Assembly (NCBI RefSeq): GCF_022829385.1
Contig: NZ_JAKSXX010000166.1
Coordinates: 1-64,000 of the forward strand
DNA from: Methylobacterium sp. J-070
GTDB lineage: Bacteria; Pseudomonadota; Alphaproteobacteria; Rhizobiales; Beijerinckiaceae
Direction: 5' to 3'
Length of the DNA stretch: 64,000 nt
The notes beneath the pieces were generated by a model. That model was not told where the DNA came from. It saw nothing but the letters and a program-made list of their open reading frames with translations, and made no database searches. Shown here in pieces: positions 9,830 through 18,346 of the stretch (the stretch's first letter is position 1; each line of letters begins with the position of its first letter). Position numbers and translations under genes: made by a program.

Positions 9830-10702
9830 TCACACCCAGCCGATCCGCGCGAAGAACCCGCCGACCGCCGCCGCTGCCGCATCGGGATCCTCCCGGTGCG
9901 GGAAGTGCCCGACGCCCGGGAACGGCGCGAGATCCAGATCGGAAAACGTCTCGCCCAGGCGGTCGGTCCAGGCGTAGGGGAAGATCGGGTCGTGCTCGGC
10001 CCAGCGCACGCAGGTCGGCACGGCGATCGGCGGCAGGGCCGGGGCCTCGCCCTTGAGCATCGCGATCCGGCCGGCATGGGCGGCCCGGTAATGCGCGAAG
10101 CCGCCCGCGAGGTTCCCGGGCTTCAGGAAGGCGTCCACGAAGGCGTCGAGCACCGGGTCGAAGGCGTCCTTGCGGTGCGACCAGTGCCGCAGGAAGTGGC
10201 CGATATAGGCGGCGCAGCTCTCCCGGCCGGCGCCGACCAGCGTCACCGCCAGGTTTATCTGGTTGAACGACTGGTACCAGATCTCGGCGAGCCGGTCCGG
10301 TGCGCCGAGACGGGGGCCGATGCCGGGATAGACGAAGTCGAACAGGAACAGGCCGGCGCAGCGCTCCGGGTTCGCCCGGGCGAGGGCCTGGATCACCGCC
10401 CCGCCGACATCGTGTCCGACGATGCCGGCGCGGTCGATCCCCAGCGCATCCAGCAGGGCGACCATGTCGGCCGCCTGATCCGCGGGCCCGAACGGGCCTT
10501 CGGGCTTGTCGCTGTCGCCGAAGCCGCGCAGGTCCGGGGCGATCAGGGTGTGGCGATCCGCGAGCCGCGCCATCACGGGCTCCCAGGTCAGCCAGAATTC
10601 CGGCCAGCCGTGGAGCAGCAGCAGCGGCGCGCCCGTGCCGCACCGGGCGACGTGCAGGTCCGCGCCGTTCACGCGGACCGTCAGGTGCTCGAGGCCGTCC
10701 AT
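9830..10702 (-). CDS. alpha/beta hydrolase, epoxide hydrolase / haloacetate dehalogenase-like
   Basis: A soluble alpha/beta-hydrolase of 290 residues. It has the oxyanion motif HGWPEF (about 31-36) and DLRGFGDSDKP. The nucleophile elbow GHDVGG carries an aspartate (D98) where esterases have serine. Asp nucleophile plus HGWP is the pattern of soluble epoxide hydrolases and fluoroacetate/haloalkane dehalogenases. A GVGHFPHRED segment near the C-terminus supplies the catalytic histidine. The ATG at 10702 has GGAGGGA directly upstream and lies inside the 3' end of the YihY-type gene, a 22-bp overlap that suggests co-transcription. The specific substrate is not determined. Confidence 0.85.
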   Translation of the reverse strand: MDGLEHLTVRVNGADLHVARCGTGAPLLLLHGWPEFWLTWEPVMARLADRHTLIAPDLRGFGDSDKPEGPFGPADQAADMVALLDALGIDRAGIVGHDVGGAVIQALARANPERCAGLFLFDFVYPGIGPRLGAPDRLAEIWYQSFNQINLAVTLVGAGRESCAAYIGHFLRHWSHRKDAFDPVLDAFVDAFLKPGNLAGGFAHYRAAHAGRIAMLKGEAPALPPIAVPTCVRWAEHDPIFPYAWTDRLGETFSDLDLAPFPGVGHFPHREDPDAAAAAVGGFFARIGWV

Positions 10703-11583
10703 CGTCCCTCCATCTCGGCGCGGCGCGCCAGCATCTTCGCCTGCAGGCGGCTGCGGCGGGCGGCGATCACCGTGCCGTTGATCTCGCCGCCGAACAGGAA
10801 CATGGCGGCGAGCCAGTAGAGGAACACCAGGAACACCATCGCGGTGGCCAGCCCCCCGTAGGTCGACGCGTAGGCGTTGGAGAACCGGTCGAGGTAATAG
10901 CCGAAGCCGAGGCCGGCGAAGAACCACAGCACCAGCGTCACCCCGATCCCCGGCAGCACCGACAGGATCGAGCGCCGCCCGGCCGCGACGAACTTGTGGG
11001 CGATCACCAGGACGACGGCGAGCAGCAGCGCCGTGACGGCGATCCGCCCGATCGCCACCGTGAGGCTCAGGGGCTCGAGCCCCGGCGCCACCAGGAGGAG
11101 GTTGCGCCAGATCAGCGGGCCCAGCACCACGAGCAGCGCGAAGGCCAGCATGGCGAAGGCGCCGCACACCACGTAGCCGATCGATTCGAGCCGGGTCAGC
11201 CACCAGGGCCGGCTCTCCCGCAGGCCGTAGGCCCGGTTGAGCCCGACCCGCAGGCTCTCGACCCCCGAGGACGAGAAGTACAGGGCGAACAGCGCGCCGA
11301 GCGTCAGCACGCCGCTGCGCTGCTCGGTGAGCACCCGGTGGACCTCGCCGACGATCGGCTTGGCGATCTCCCGGGGCCACGCGTCGAAGATCAGCACCCC
11401 GGCCTCGTCGGCGAGCGACTGGGTGCCGAACAGGCCGGCGAGCGCGGCGAGCAGGATCAGGAACGGGAACAGCGACGTCAGGGTCGAGAGGGCGATGTGG
11501 CTCGCGATCGCCCAGCCGTCATGGGCGACGAAGCGCTGCGCGGCGAGGCCCGCGACCTGGAAGCCACTGCGGAGGGGGGTCAC
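10681..11583 (-). CDS. YihY/virulence factor BrkB family membrane protein
   Basis: A polytopic inner-membrane protein of about 300 residues in the YihY/BrkB (formerly RNase BN) family. Visible family features are the N-terminal amphipathic segment, the first helix around SHIALSTLTSLFPFLILLAALAG and the SSGVESLRVGLNRAY segment. The C-terminal helix AMVFLVFLYWLAAMFLFGGE is followed by a basic tail. At least six hydrophobic segments are present. The start is uncertain: GTG at 11583 gives an N-terminus like other family members, while GTG at 11700 adds 39 low-complexity residues; neither has a strong ribosome-binding site. The family's molecular function is not established. Confidence 0.8.
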   Translation of the reverse strand: MTPLRSGFQVAGLAAQRFVAHDGWAIASHIALSTLTSLFPFLILLAALAGLFGTQSLADEAGVLIFDAWPREIAKPIVGEVHRVLTEQRSGVLTLGALFALYFSSSGVESLRVGLNRAYGLRESRPWWLTRLESIGYVVCGAFAMLAFALLVVLGPLIWRNLLLVAPGLEPLSLTVAIGRIAVTALLLAVVLVIAHKFVAAGRRSILSVLPGIGVTLVLWFFAGLGFGYYLDRFSNAYASTYGGLATAMVFLVFLYWLAAMFLFGGEINGTVIAARRSRLQAKMLARRAEMEGRWTASST

Positions 11584-11784
11584 GTGTGTCCAACGATCCT
11601 CGGAGAGTGCCGCCGCCGATGAAGGGCGCCGGGATGCGCCGGTCAACGCCGCGGGGCCGCCGGGGCTGCGTTCCGCCGCCCGGTGAGGCGCCCGGGCCAC
11701 GCCGGGCGTCCGCGGGGCGGACGACCGGGCCGGCGACGGAAACGACGTTGCGACTCGCCGACGGGATGCGCCTTAGATACAGCC

Positions 11785-12675
11785 ATGCTGCCGCCCGCAC
11801 GACCCTCGAGACTCGCGTCCGCCGCCCTCCCGGCGCTGTTCGTCCCGATCTGGGCGACGGGCTTCGTCTCGGCCCGCGCGGTGGTGCCGCACGTGGACCC
11901 GCTGGCCTTCACGGCCGTCCGCTTCACCGCCGTCGCCGTGGTGCTGAGCCTGATCGCGGCGGCCTCCCGCGCGCGCTGGCCGGGCAGCCCGGCCGGCTGG
12001 CGCGACCCCGTCGTCGCGGGCTTCCTGATGCAGGGGGTCTACCTGTCGGGGGTCTTCTGGGCGGTGAGCCACGGGCTGCCGGCCGGCATCGCGGCGCTGG
12101 TCGGCAGCCTTCAGCCGCTGCTGACCGCCCTCCTGGCACGACCGCTGCTGGGCGAGCGCGTCAGCGGGCGGCGGGCGGCGGGCATCCTCATGGGTTTCGC
12201 CGGGACGGCCCTCGTGCTTGCCCCGAAGCTCGGCGCCACGGACCCGTCCGGAATCCCGCCGCGGGCCCTCGCCGTCAGCCTCCTGGCGGTCCTGGCGCTG
12301 ACCCTCGGCACCCTCTGGCAGAAGCGCACCGGCGGCCGGGGCGACCTCCTGGCCGGGGCGACGCTCCAGTTCGTCGGCGGCATGGCCTGCGCGATCCCCC
12401 TGGCCCTCGCCCTCGGCGAGGCGGCCTACGACCCGGCGCCCGCCCTGTGGCTCGGGCTCGCCTGGGCGGTCCTGGTCAATTCGGTGGCGGGGATCCTGCT
12501 GCTGCTGGTGCTGATCCGGCGGGGCGCGGTGGCGGGGGTGGCCGCCCTGTTCTTCCTGGTCCCGCCGGTCGCGGCGATCCTCGGCTACCTCCTGTTCGGG
12601 GAGGTGCTGACCCCGGTGCAGGGCGCCGGGATGGCGCTCGCCGCCCTCGGCGTGGCGGTGGCGAGCCGGGGCTGA
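11785..12675 (+). CDS. DMT-superfamily EamA-type transporter
   Basis: An inner-membrane exporter-type protein of 296 residues with about ten predicted helices arranged as two EamA repeats. The first repeat opens with LFVPIWATGFVSARAVV and contains the family pattern RFTAVAVVLSLIAAA. The second repeat ends ALFFLVPPVAAILGYLLFGE, typical of the penultimate helix of EamA proteins. The ATG at 11785 is chosen because it directly precedes the first helix; the ribosome-binding site is weak. It is divergent from the YihY-type gene and followed by the oxidoreductase gene 92 bp later. Substrate (amino acid, metabolite or drug) is unknown. Confidence 0.85.
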   Translation: MLPPARPSRLASAALPALFVPIWATGFVSARAVVPHVDPLAFTAVRFTAVAVVLSLIAAASRARWPGSPAGWRDPVVAGFLMQGVYLSGVFWAVSHGLPAGIAALVGSLQPLLTALLARPLLGERVSGRRAAGILMGFAGTALVLAPKLGATDPSGIPPRALAVSLLAVLALTLGTLWQKRTGGRGDLLAGATLQFVGGMACAIPLALALGEAAYDPAPALWLGLAWAVLVNSVAGILLLLVLIRRGAVAGVAALFFLVPPVAAILGYLLFGEVLTPVQGAGMALAALGVAVASRG

Positions 12676-12767
12676 GCCGCCCGACCTGCGACCGATGGCC
12701 CGGAAACCCTTCGCGGCCTCGCGGTTTGGTGCGCGGGCCGTGACGGCCCGGCACGAGCGAGGCGAGG

Positions 12768-14318
12768 ATGGATCAGGACAAGCCCCGCGAGATCCGCCTC
12801 GCCCTCGACGCGATCCCGCTCGGCGGCAAGGCCGAGGGCAAGGCGGGCGAGGACGCCGTGCTGTTCGTGCGCGACGCGGACGGCGTCCGGGCCTTCCAGG
12901 CCAAGTGCCCGCATCTCGGGGCGCCGCTCGCGAAGGGCGAGATCTGCGGCGGCCGGCTCTACTGCCCCTGGCACAAGGCGGCCTTCGCCCTCGCCGACGG
13001 CGGCCTCGAGGAGCCGCCGGCGCTGGAGGCGCTCACCCGCTATCCGGTCCGGATCGAGGGCGGCGAGGCGGTGGCGACGCTGACCCCGGAGCCCGCCCCG
13101 GCCAAGCGTGCCGCGACGTCCATCGCGACGGTCCTGATCGTCGGCACCGGCGCTGCGGCGGTCGCCTGCGTCACCACGCTCCGGCGCGAGGGCTACGGCG
13201 GCACGATCACCCTGGTCGGCCGCGAGGCCCATCCGCCCTACGACCGGACCAAGCTGTCCAAGCAGTTCCTGGCCAAGCCGACGCCCGCGGAGAAGACCCT
13301 GCTGGAGCCGGATTTCTCCGCGGCCCACCGGGTCGACCGGATCGAGGCCGAGGCCACCCGGATCGATCCGGCCGGCCGCAGCGTCACCCTGGCGGACGGG
13401 CGGGTGCTCACCGGCGACGCGCTGCTGATCGCCACCGGCAGCCGCGCCGTCGTGCCGGATTTCGCGGGACGGGACCTCGACGGGGTCATGACCCTGCGCA
13501 GCCTCGACGACGCGGTGCGGCTCAGCGACGCGGCGGGGCGCGCCGGGCGCGTGGTCGTGGTCGGCGCCGGCTTCATCGGCCTGGAGGCCGCGGCGTTCCT
13601 GACCAAGCGCGGCCTCGCGGTGACGGTGCTGTCCCGGGAGGCGATTCCCTTCGCCAAGCGCTTCGGCGAGGCCGTGGGCGCGGCGCTGAAGCGCTACCAT
13701 GCCGGCAACGGCGTGACCTTCGTGCAGGGAAGCGTCGCGCGGATCGCCGGCACCGGATCCGTCGCGGCGGTCGAGACCGAGGACGGGACGCGGCTGCCGG
13801 CCGACATCGTGCTGATCGGCGCCGGCGCCGCGCCGGAGACCGGGATCGTCGCCGGGGTGGAGCCGGACGCGCAGGGCGGCCTGCCGGTGGGCGCCGACCT
13901 GAAGCTCGCCGACGGCGTCTGGGTCGCGGGCGACATCGCGGCCTTCCCGGAGCGCGGCAGCGGGGTCACGGCCCGGATCGAGCACTGGCGCCTGGCGCAG
14001 CAGCACGGGACCTTCGCGGCCCGGGCGATGCTGGGGGCGACGGGCGGGTTCTCGGCCGCGCCGTTCTTCTGGAGCAACCAGGGCGACAAGCGCCTGGATT
14101 ACGGCGGCTACGCGCCGGGCTTCGACCGGATCATCCTGCAGGGCGATCCGGCGGCGCTGGACTTCATCGCCTATTACGTCCGCGCGGACCGGGCCGTGGC
14201 CGCCTGCAGCATCGGGCGCAATCCGGCCTTCACGGCGTTCCTGCACCTCCTGGGCGAGGACCGGGTGCCGAGCCCGGAGGCGATCGAGGCCGGCGCGGAT
14301 CTCCCCGCGCTGGTTTGA
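12768..14318 (+). CDS. Rieske-domain FAD/NAD(P)-dependent oxidoreductase (AIF/ferredoxin-reductase type)
   Basis: A cytosolic flavoprotein of 516 residues combining an N-terminal Rieske domain with a pyridine-nucleotide reductase. The [2Fe-2S] ligands are visible as CPHLGAPL (C47, H49) and CPWH (C66, H69). An FAD-binding segment VLIVGTGAAAVACV follows at about residue 122, and an NAD(P)-binding segment VVVVGAGFIGLEAAAF lies in the middle. APETGIV and WVAGDIAAFP fit the second FAD motif. The C-terminal part matches the reductase C-terminal domain (FFWSNQGDKRLDYGGY). The architecture is that of AIFM3-like and rubredoxin/ferredoxin reductase-like proteins. GAGGCGAGG immediately precedes the ATG. 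The electron acceptor is not identifiable. Confidence 0.9.
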   Translation: MDQDKPREIRLALDAIPLGGKAEGKAGEDAVLFVRDADGVRAFQAKCPHLGAPLAKGEICGGRLYCPWHKAAFALADGGLEEPPALEALTRYPVRIEGGEAVATLTPEPAPAKRAATSIATVLIVGTGAAAVACVTTLRREGYGGTITLVGREAHPPYDRTKLSKQFLAKPTPAEKTLLEPDFSAAHRVDRIEAEATRIDPAGRSVTLADGRVLTGDALLIATGSRAVVPDFAGRDLDGVMTLRSLDDAVRLSDAAGRAGRVVVVGAGFIGLEAAAFLTKRGLAVTVLSREAIPFAKRFGEAVGAALKRYHAGNGVTFVQGSVARIAGTGSVAAVETEDGTRLPADIVLIGAGAAPETGIVAGVEPDAQGGLPVGADLKLADGVWVAGDIAAFPERGSGVTARIEHWRLAQQHGTFAARAMLGATGGFSAAPFFWSNQGDKRLDYGGYAPGFDRIILQGDPAALDFIAYYVRADRAVAACSIGRNPAFTAFLHLLGEDRVPSPEAIEAGADLPALV

Positions 14319-14415
14319 CGCCGGCCGCGTCCCGGCCGATGGAACTAGGTTGCCTGGCCGATCTTTCGGTAGGCGCCGCCCGCCGTCCGAGAAGCCGGGC
14401 CATCCGGGAGGCCGC

Positions 14416-14622
14416 ATGAACTCGATCGTCGTCATCGCCCTGATCTGTGCCGCCTCCGTCCAGGCCCCCGACTGCTCGCGCGAGACCGCCATCGACGTGA
14501 TCACCGGCCCCGCCCACACCCTCCAGGAATGCCTGGTTCAGGGACCCGTGCTGGCGGCCAATGCCGGTTTCAAGGGCGAGGACGGCGCCTACGTGAAGAC
14601 CCGGTGCGAGCAGAAGCGCTGA
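14416..14622 (+). CDS. small secreted hypothetical protein
   Basis: A 68-residue protein beginning MNSIVVIALICAASV, a short hydrophobic segment that could be a signal peptide, followed by four cysteines in total (two near the N-terminus, two later). The ATG at 14416 has GGGAGG about six bases upstream, which is better than any upstream in-frame start. Codon use matches the neighbours. I do not recognise a characterised family; small Cys-containing exported proteins of this size are frequent in Methylobacterium-type genomes. Confidence 0.6.
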   Translation: MNSIVVIALICAASVQAPDCSRETAIDVITGPAHTLQECLVQGPVLAANAGFKGEDGAYVKTRCEQKR

Positions 14623-14842
14623 GCCCGATGCGTCGCGGACGAACAGGCCCGCAGTTGATCAGTCTCCGGGCCGCGGGACCGTCTCGGGTTGCGCCGCCCT
14701 CGACTGCCAAGCGCCGCGCTCCGGGCCGTGCGCCGCCGTCTTCAACTTGAGTTCAAGACGCGGCAAAGGAAATCTGCTTCGGCTCCGGGCCGGGACAGGT
14801 TAAAAGACACGATCCAATAAGACGCCACGCGAGCCAAAAACC

Positions 14843-16525
14843 ATGTCCGCATCCCCCGCCATCCAGACCGAGCCGCAGGATCTCGTGGCCCTGACCAAGG
14901 CCGCCGGCGAGAGCGCCAAGGCCCTCGTGGCGGAGGCGACCCGCCGGGTCCGCACGCGGATCCTCGGGACGGACGGACGGATCGACGCGGCCAAGCTCGA
15001 GGGGCAGCAGCACGCCGCCCACGGGCTCGCATGGCTCGCCACCTACGCGGAGGCGATCAGCGAACTCGGCGGCTACGCCGAGCGCCTCCAGGCGGAGGGC
15101 CGGTTCGGCGAGACCGAGGCGCTCCTCGTCCGGATCGGCGCCGGCGAGTATCTCGACCAGCTCTTCTCCGGCATCCCGATGAGCCAGGGCGAGATGGTCC
15201 GCCCGACCGGTTCCCTCGGCCTCACCGCCAAGGAGGTGGCGTCCTACCGCTCCGACGCGGTCGAGACCCTGATCGCCGAGGGCAACACGCCGGAGAACCG
15301 CGCCGCCCTGGTGGCGCTGATGCGCGACGGCGGCGGCTCGGCGACCGTGGGCGCCTCGGGCCTCGACGAGGACATGGAGGCGATCCGCTCGGAGATGCGC
15401 CGCTTCGGCAAGGCCGAGGTGGTGGATCAGGCCCACGAATGGCACCTGCAGAACGCCTACATCCCCATGGAGATCGTCACCAAGATGGCCGAGCTCGGCG
15501 TCTTCGGCCTGACCATCCCCGAGGAGTACGGCGGCATGGGCCTGCCCAAGACCGCCATGTGCGTGGTCTCGGAGGAGCTGTCCCGGGCCTATATCGGCGT
15601 CGGCTCGCTCGGCACCCGCTCTGAGATCGCCGCGGAGCTGATCCTGTGCGGCGGCACCGAGGAGCAGAAGAGCCGCTTCCTGCCCAGGATCGCCAGCGGC
15701 GACATCCTGCCGACCGCGGTGTTCACCGAGCCGAACACCGGCTCGGACCTCGCCAGCCTGCGCACCAAGGCGGTGAAGGAGGGCGAGACCTGGACGATCA
15801 CCGGCAACAAGACCTGGATCACTCATCCGGTCCGGGCCGACATCATGACCGTGCTGGTGCGCACCAAGCCCGAGGAGAAGGGCCATCGCGGCCTCTCGAT
15901 GCTGATCGCCGAGAAGCCCCGCGGCACCGACGCGGATCCCTTCCCGGTCCAGGGCCTGTCGGGCGGCGAGATCGAGGTGCTGGGCTACCGCGGCATGAAG
16001 GAGTACGAACTCGCCTTCGAGGGGTTCGAGGTCCCGGCCGCGAACCTGCTGGGCGAGGTCGAGGGCAAGGGCTTCGCCCAGCTGATGCAGACCTTCGAGT
16101 CGGCCCGGATCCAGACCGCCGCGCGGGCCATCGGCGTCGCCCAGTCGGCCCTCGACGTCGGGCTCCGCTACGCCGAGGAGCGGGTCCAGTTCGGCAAGCC
16201 GCTGGTCAGCTTCCCGCGGGTCGCCGACAAGCTCGCCATGATGGCGGTGGAGATCAACATCGCCCGCCAGCTCACCTACTTCTCGGCCCGCGAGAAGGAT
16301 GCCGGCAAGCGCTGCGACCTGGAGGCCGGGATGGCCAAGCTGCTCGGCGCCCGCGTCGCCTGGGCGGCGGCCGACAACGCCCTGCAGATCCACGGCGGCA
16401 ACGGCTTCGCGCTGGAATACCCGGTGAGCCGGATCCTGTGCGACGCCCGCATCCTGTCGATCTTCGAGGGGGCGGCCGAGATCCAGGCCCAGGTCATCGC
16501 CCGGAGGCTGCTCGAAGCCGCCTGA
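14843..16525 (+). CDS. mcd: (2S)-methylsuccinyl-CoA dehydrogenase
   Basis: An acyl-CoA dehydrogenase of 560 residues, about 150-170 longer at the N-terminus than ordinary members. That extension is the hallmark of methylsuccinyl-CoA dehydrogenase, the flavin enzyme converting (2S)-methylsuccinyl-CoA to mesaconyl-CoA in the ethylmalonyl-CoA pathway of acetyl-CoA assimilation. The dehydrogenase core begins near HEWHLQNAYIPMEIV, with LTIPEEYGGMGL, the flavin/substrate motif TEPNTGSDLASL, KTWITHPVRADI, the ERVQFGKPL segment and the C-terminal QIHGGNGFALEYPVSRI. The start at 14843 gives MSASPAIQTEPQDL; no strong ribosome-binding site is visible. A perfect hairpin follows the stop. The assignment rests on length and overall pattern; a generic acyl-CoA dehydrogenase is the alternative. 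Confidence 0.85.
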   Translation: MSASPAIQTEPQDLVALTKAAGESAKALVAEATRRVRTRILGTDGRIDAAKLEGQQHAAHGLAWLATYAEAISELGGYAERLQAEGRFGETEALLVRIGAGEYLDQLFSGIPMSQGEMVRPTGSLGLTAKEVASYRSDAVETLIAEGNTPENRAALVALMRDGGGSATVGASGLDEDMEAIRSEMRRFGKAEVVDQAHEWHLQNAYIPMEIVTKMAELGVFGLTIPEEYGGMGLPKTAMCVVSEELSRAYIGVGSLGTRSEIAAELILCGGTEEQKSRFLPRIASGDILPTAVFTEPNTGSDLASLRTKAVKEGETWTITGNKTWITHPVRADIMTVLVRTKPEEKGHRGLSMLIAEKPRGTDADPFPVQGLSGGEIEVLGYRGMKEYELAFEGFEVPAANLLGEVEGKGFAQLMQTFESARIQTAARAIGVAQSALDVGLRYAEERVQFGKPLVSFPRVADKLAMMAVEINIARQLTYFSAREKDAGKRCDLEAGMAKLLGARVAWAAADNALQIHGGNGFALEYPVSRILCDARILSIFEGAAEIQAQVIARRLLEAA

Positions 16526-16528
16526 CGA

Positions 16529-16553
16529 CCGGGCGGCTCCTCGAGCCGCCCGG
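16529..16553 (+). terminator. stem-loop terminator after the methylsuccinyl-CoA dehydrogenase gene
   Basis: CCGGGCGGCTC and GAGCCGCCCGG form a perfect 11-bp stem with a 3-nt loop, three bases after the stop codon. A short TTTT follows about 20 bases later. It may also serve the convergent small gene that ends at 16581. Confidence 0.7.
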
Positions 16554-16580
16554 CCTCATGACGCGCCCCCTTTCCCGTGC

Positions 16581-16757
16581 CTACTTGGTGATCTTCACCG
16601 AGACCGGGTCGCTCGACGGGAAGGTCTCCTCCAGGGCGTCGTCGAGCCGCTCGTCGAGCTTCTCCTGCTTGTTGTCGGGGTTCGTCGCGTCGCCCGGCTT
16701 GGCGCTGCCCTGCTGGAAACCCGGCTTGGTCTCGTTCGGCTTGTGATCCTCGGGCAT
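16581..16757 (-). CDS. small acidic/basic conserved protein, 58 residues
   Basis: A 58-residue open frame from ATG at 16757 to TAG at 16581. It is hydrophilic, starting MPEDHKPNETKPGFQQG and ending with the segment LDERLDDALEETFPSSDPVS, which recurs at the C-terminus of small hypothetical proteins in alphaproteobacteria. No membrane segment, signal peptide or cysteine is present, so it is likely an intrinsically flexible cytosolic protein. The ribosome-binding site is weak. The function is unknown; the conserved ETFPSSDP tail is the main reason to believe the gene. Confidence 0.7.
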   Translation of the reverse strand: MPEDHKPNETKPGFQQGSAKPGDATNPDNKQEKLDERLDDALEETFPSSDPVSVKITK

Positions 16758-16932
16758 GATTGTCGCTCGTCCGTGACGGGGGCACGCAAGGGTGCCGGTT
16801 GCGCGTCAACGCGAGGGAGGGCGGGTGTTTCCGAACTTTCCGGGGCGGCGCGGCGATCCGGCCGCTCCACGGCAAGGCGGTCGAGGCGGCCGTCCGCATC
16901 CCCGCGAACGCGGCGAAGCGCCCGGGGCCGCT

Positions 16933-18198
16933 TCAGGCCGTGGCGAGCGCCGGCCCGGTCGTGGCGCCCGCCCGCCTGCGGGCGGAGGCCTCGCGCATCA
17001 CCGTCTCGTAGACGCCCTCGAGCCGGTCGAGATGCGCGTCGAGGCTCAGCGGCGCCGCCCAGTAGCGGTCGTGGGCGGCCCGGCCCATCCGGGCGGCGAG
17101 CCCGTCCTCCGAGAGGCGGCGCAGATGCGCCGCCAGCGCGTCCGGATCGCCCGAGCGGAACCAGAACCCGGTCTCGCCGTCGACCACCGCCTCGCGGCCC
17201 GCGCAGGCATCGCTGACGATCACCGGCGTGCCGCAGGCCAGGGCCTCGTAGACGGTCAGCGGCTGGCCCTCGTACCAGACGCTCGGGAAGACCAGGGCCC
17301 GGGCCTGCCGCATCAGCGCCTGCACGGCCGCGGCGTCCCGCCAGCCGAGCATCACCGCCTCGGGATAGCGCGCCGCCAGCTCGGCCCGCTCGGGACCGTC
17401 GCCCACGAAGACCGCGCGCCGACCTGCCCGGCGGGCGGCCTCCGCGAAGATCGGCGCCCCCTTCTCGGTGGAGATCCGCCCGACGAACAGGAAGTCGCCG
17501 GGGGCGCCGTCATGGACCGGCGCCGGCGCCACCGCGATCGGGTTGTCGATCCGGTGGAACACGGTGCCCCGGGGCATCAGCGGCCGCACGACGCTCTCCT
17601 GCAGGTCGCTGATCGTGACGACGTGGCCGAACAGCTCCGGCAGCCTGGCCACGTGCGCGAGCCCGGCATGGCGGATCATCCGGGCGACCTTGCGCGGATA
17701 GCTGCGCGCATCGCAGTTCGTCACGATGCAGGCGGCCGACATCGGCCTGCGATGGCAGATCCGCTGCTCCGGGTAGGCGTAGAAGCCGCCGGTGGGGCAG
17801 ACCAGGAAGAACTCGTGCATCGTGTAGAGACAGGCCAGCCCGGAGGCCCGGAGCGCCGGGCCGATCGCCGGCGACAGCGCCTTGGCGAAGGCGTGGACGT
17901 GGACCAGCGTGTCCCGCGGATCGCAGGCGGCCAGTTCCCGCGCGAGGGCGCGGCCCGCCGCCCCGTTCCAGATCGCCTGGGCGGCGAAGGCCAGCTTGCT
18001 GCGCGCGGTGGTGACGTCGTCCTGATCGAGGCAGACCACCCGGATGCCGGCCGGCTCCAGCCGCGGATCGACCGGTCCGACGGCGGCGAACAGGGTCACG
18101 CGGACCCCGCGTGCGGCGAGGCCCAGGGCCGACTCGATGGCGACCTTGGCCTGGCCGCCGTTGATCGCGGCGTGGTCTGCGACGAGGACGACGTGCAC
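16933..18198 (-). CDS. glycosyltransferase family 4 protein
   Basis: A GT-B fold glycosyltransferase of 421 residues. The N-terminal Rossmann half begins MHVVLVADHAAINGGQAKVAIESA, the acceptor-binding glycine loop of GT4 enzymes. The C-terminal half has the sugar-nucleotide features DFLFVGRISTEKGAPIF, the FVGDGPER loop and FPSVWYEGQPLTVYEALACGTPVIVSD, including the conserved E-x7-E type acidic pair. A mid-protein segment holds several cysteines (LVCPTGGFYAYPEQRICHRR and ACIVTNCD), seen in some GT4 subfamilies. It is divergent from a paralogous gene at 18347 with a 148-bp shared promoter region. The sugar and acceptor are unknown; a role in surface polysaccharide is inferred. Confidence 0.88.
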   Translation of the reverse strand: MHVVLVADHAAINGGQAKVAIESALGLAARGVRVTLFAAVGPVDPRLEPAGIRVVCLDQDDVTTARSKLAFAAQAIWNGAAGRALARELAACDPRDTLVHVHAFAKALSPAIGPALRASGLACLYTMHEFFLVCPTGGFYAYPEQRICHRRPMSAACIVTNCDARSYPRKVARMIRHAGLAHVARLPELFGHVVTISDLQESVVRPLMPRGTVFHRIDNPIAVAPAPVHDGAPGDFLFVGRISTEKGAPIFAEAARRAGRRAVFVGDGPERAELAARYPEAVMLGWRDAAAVQALMRQARALVFPSVWYEGQPLTVYEALACGTPVIVSDACAGREAVVDGETGFWFRSGDPDALAAHLRRLSEDGLAARMGRAAHDRYWAAPLSLDAHLDRLEGVYETVMREASARRRAGATTGPALATA

Positions 18199-18346
18199 GT
18201 CAGGATAATCCGTCGCTGTGATCCGGAACCGACGTCAGTAACCGATTGCGGTTGATCCCCCGTAAACCGGTATCCGCCATCCTCTTCCGCATCGTCCCGA
18301 ACGGTGGTCGCCGGCTTTCGGACCGGGACGATGCCGAGGGGATCCC

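Noticed and set aside
9520-10056. A plus-strand 178-residue gene in the gap before the alpha/beta hydrolase
   Set aside because: Ala/Arg/Pro-rich with no domain, overlapping the 3' end of the hydrolase on the other strand; no ribosome-binding site.
12585-14519. A 644-residue minus-strand open frame opposite the Rieske/FAD oxidoreductase
   Set aside because: No domain pattern; the plus-strand gene has both cofactor motifs and a ribosome-binding site.
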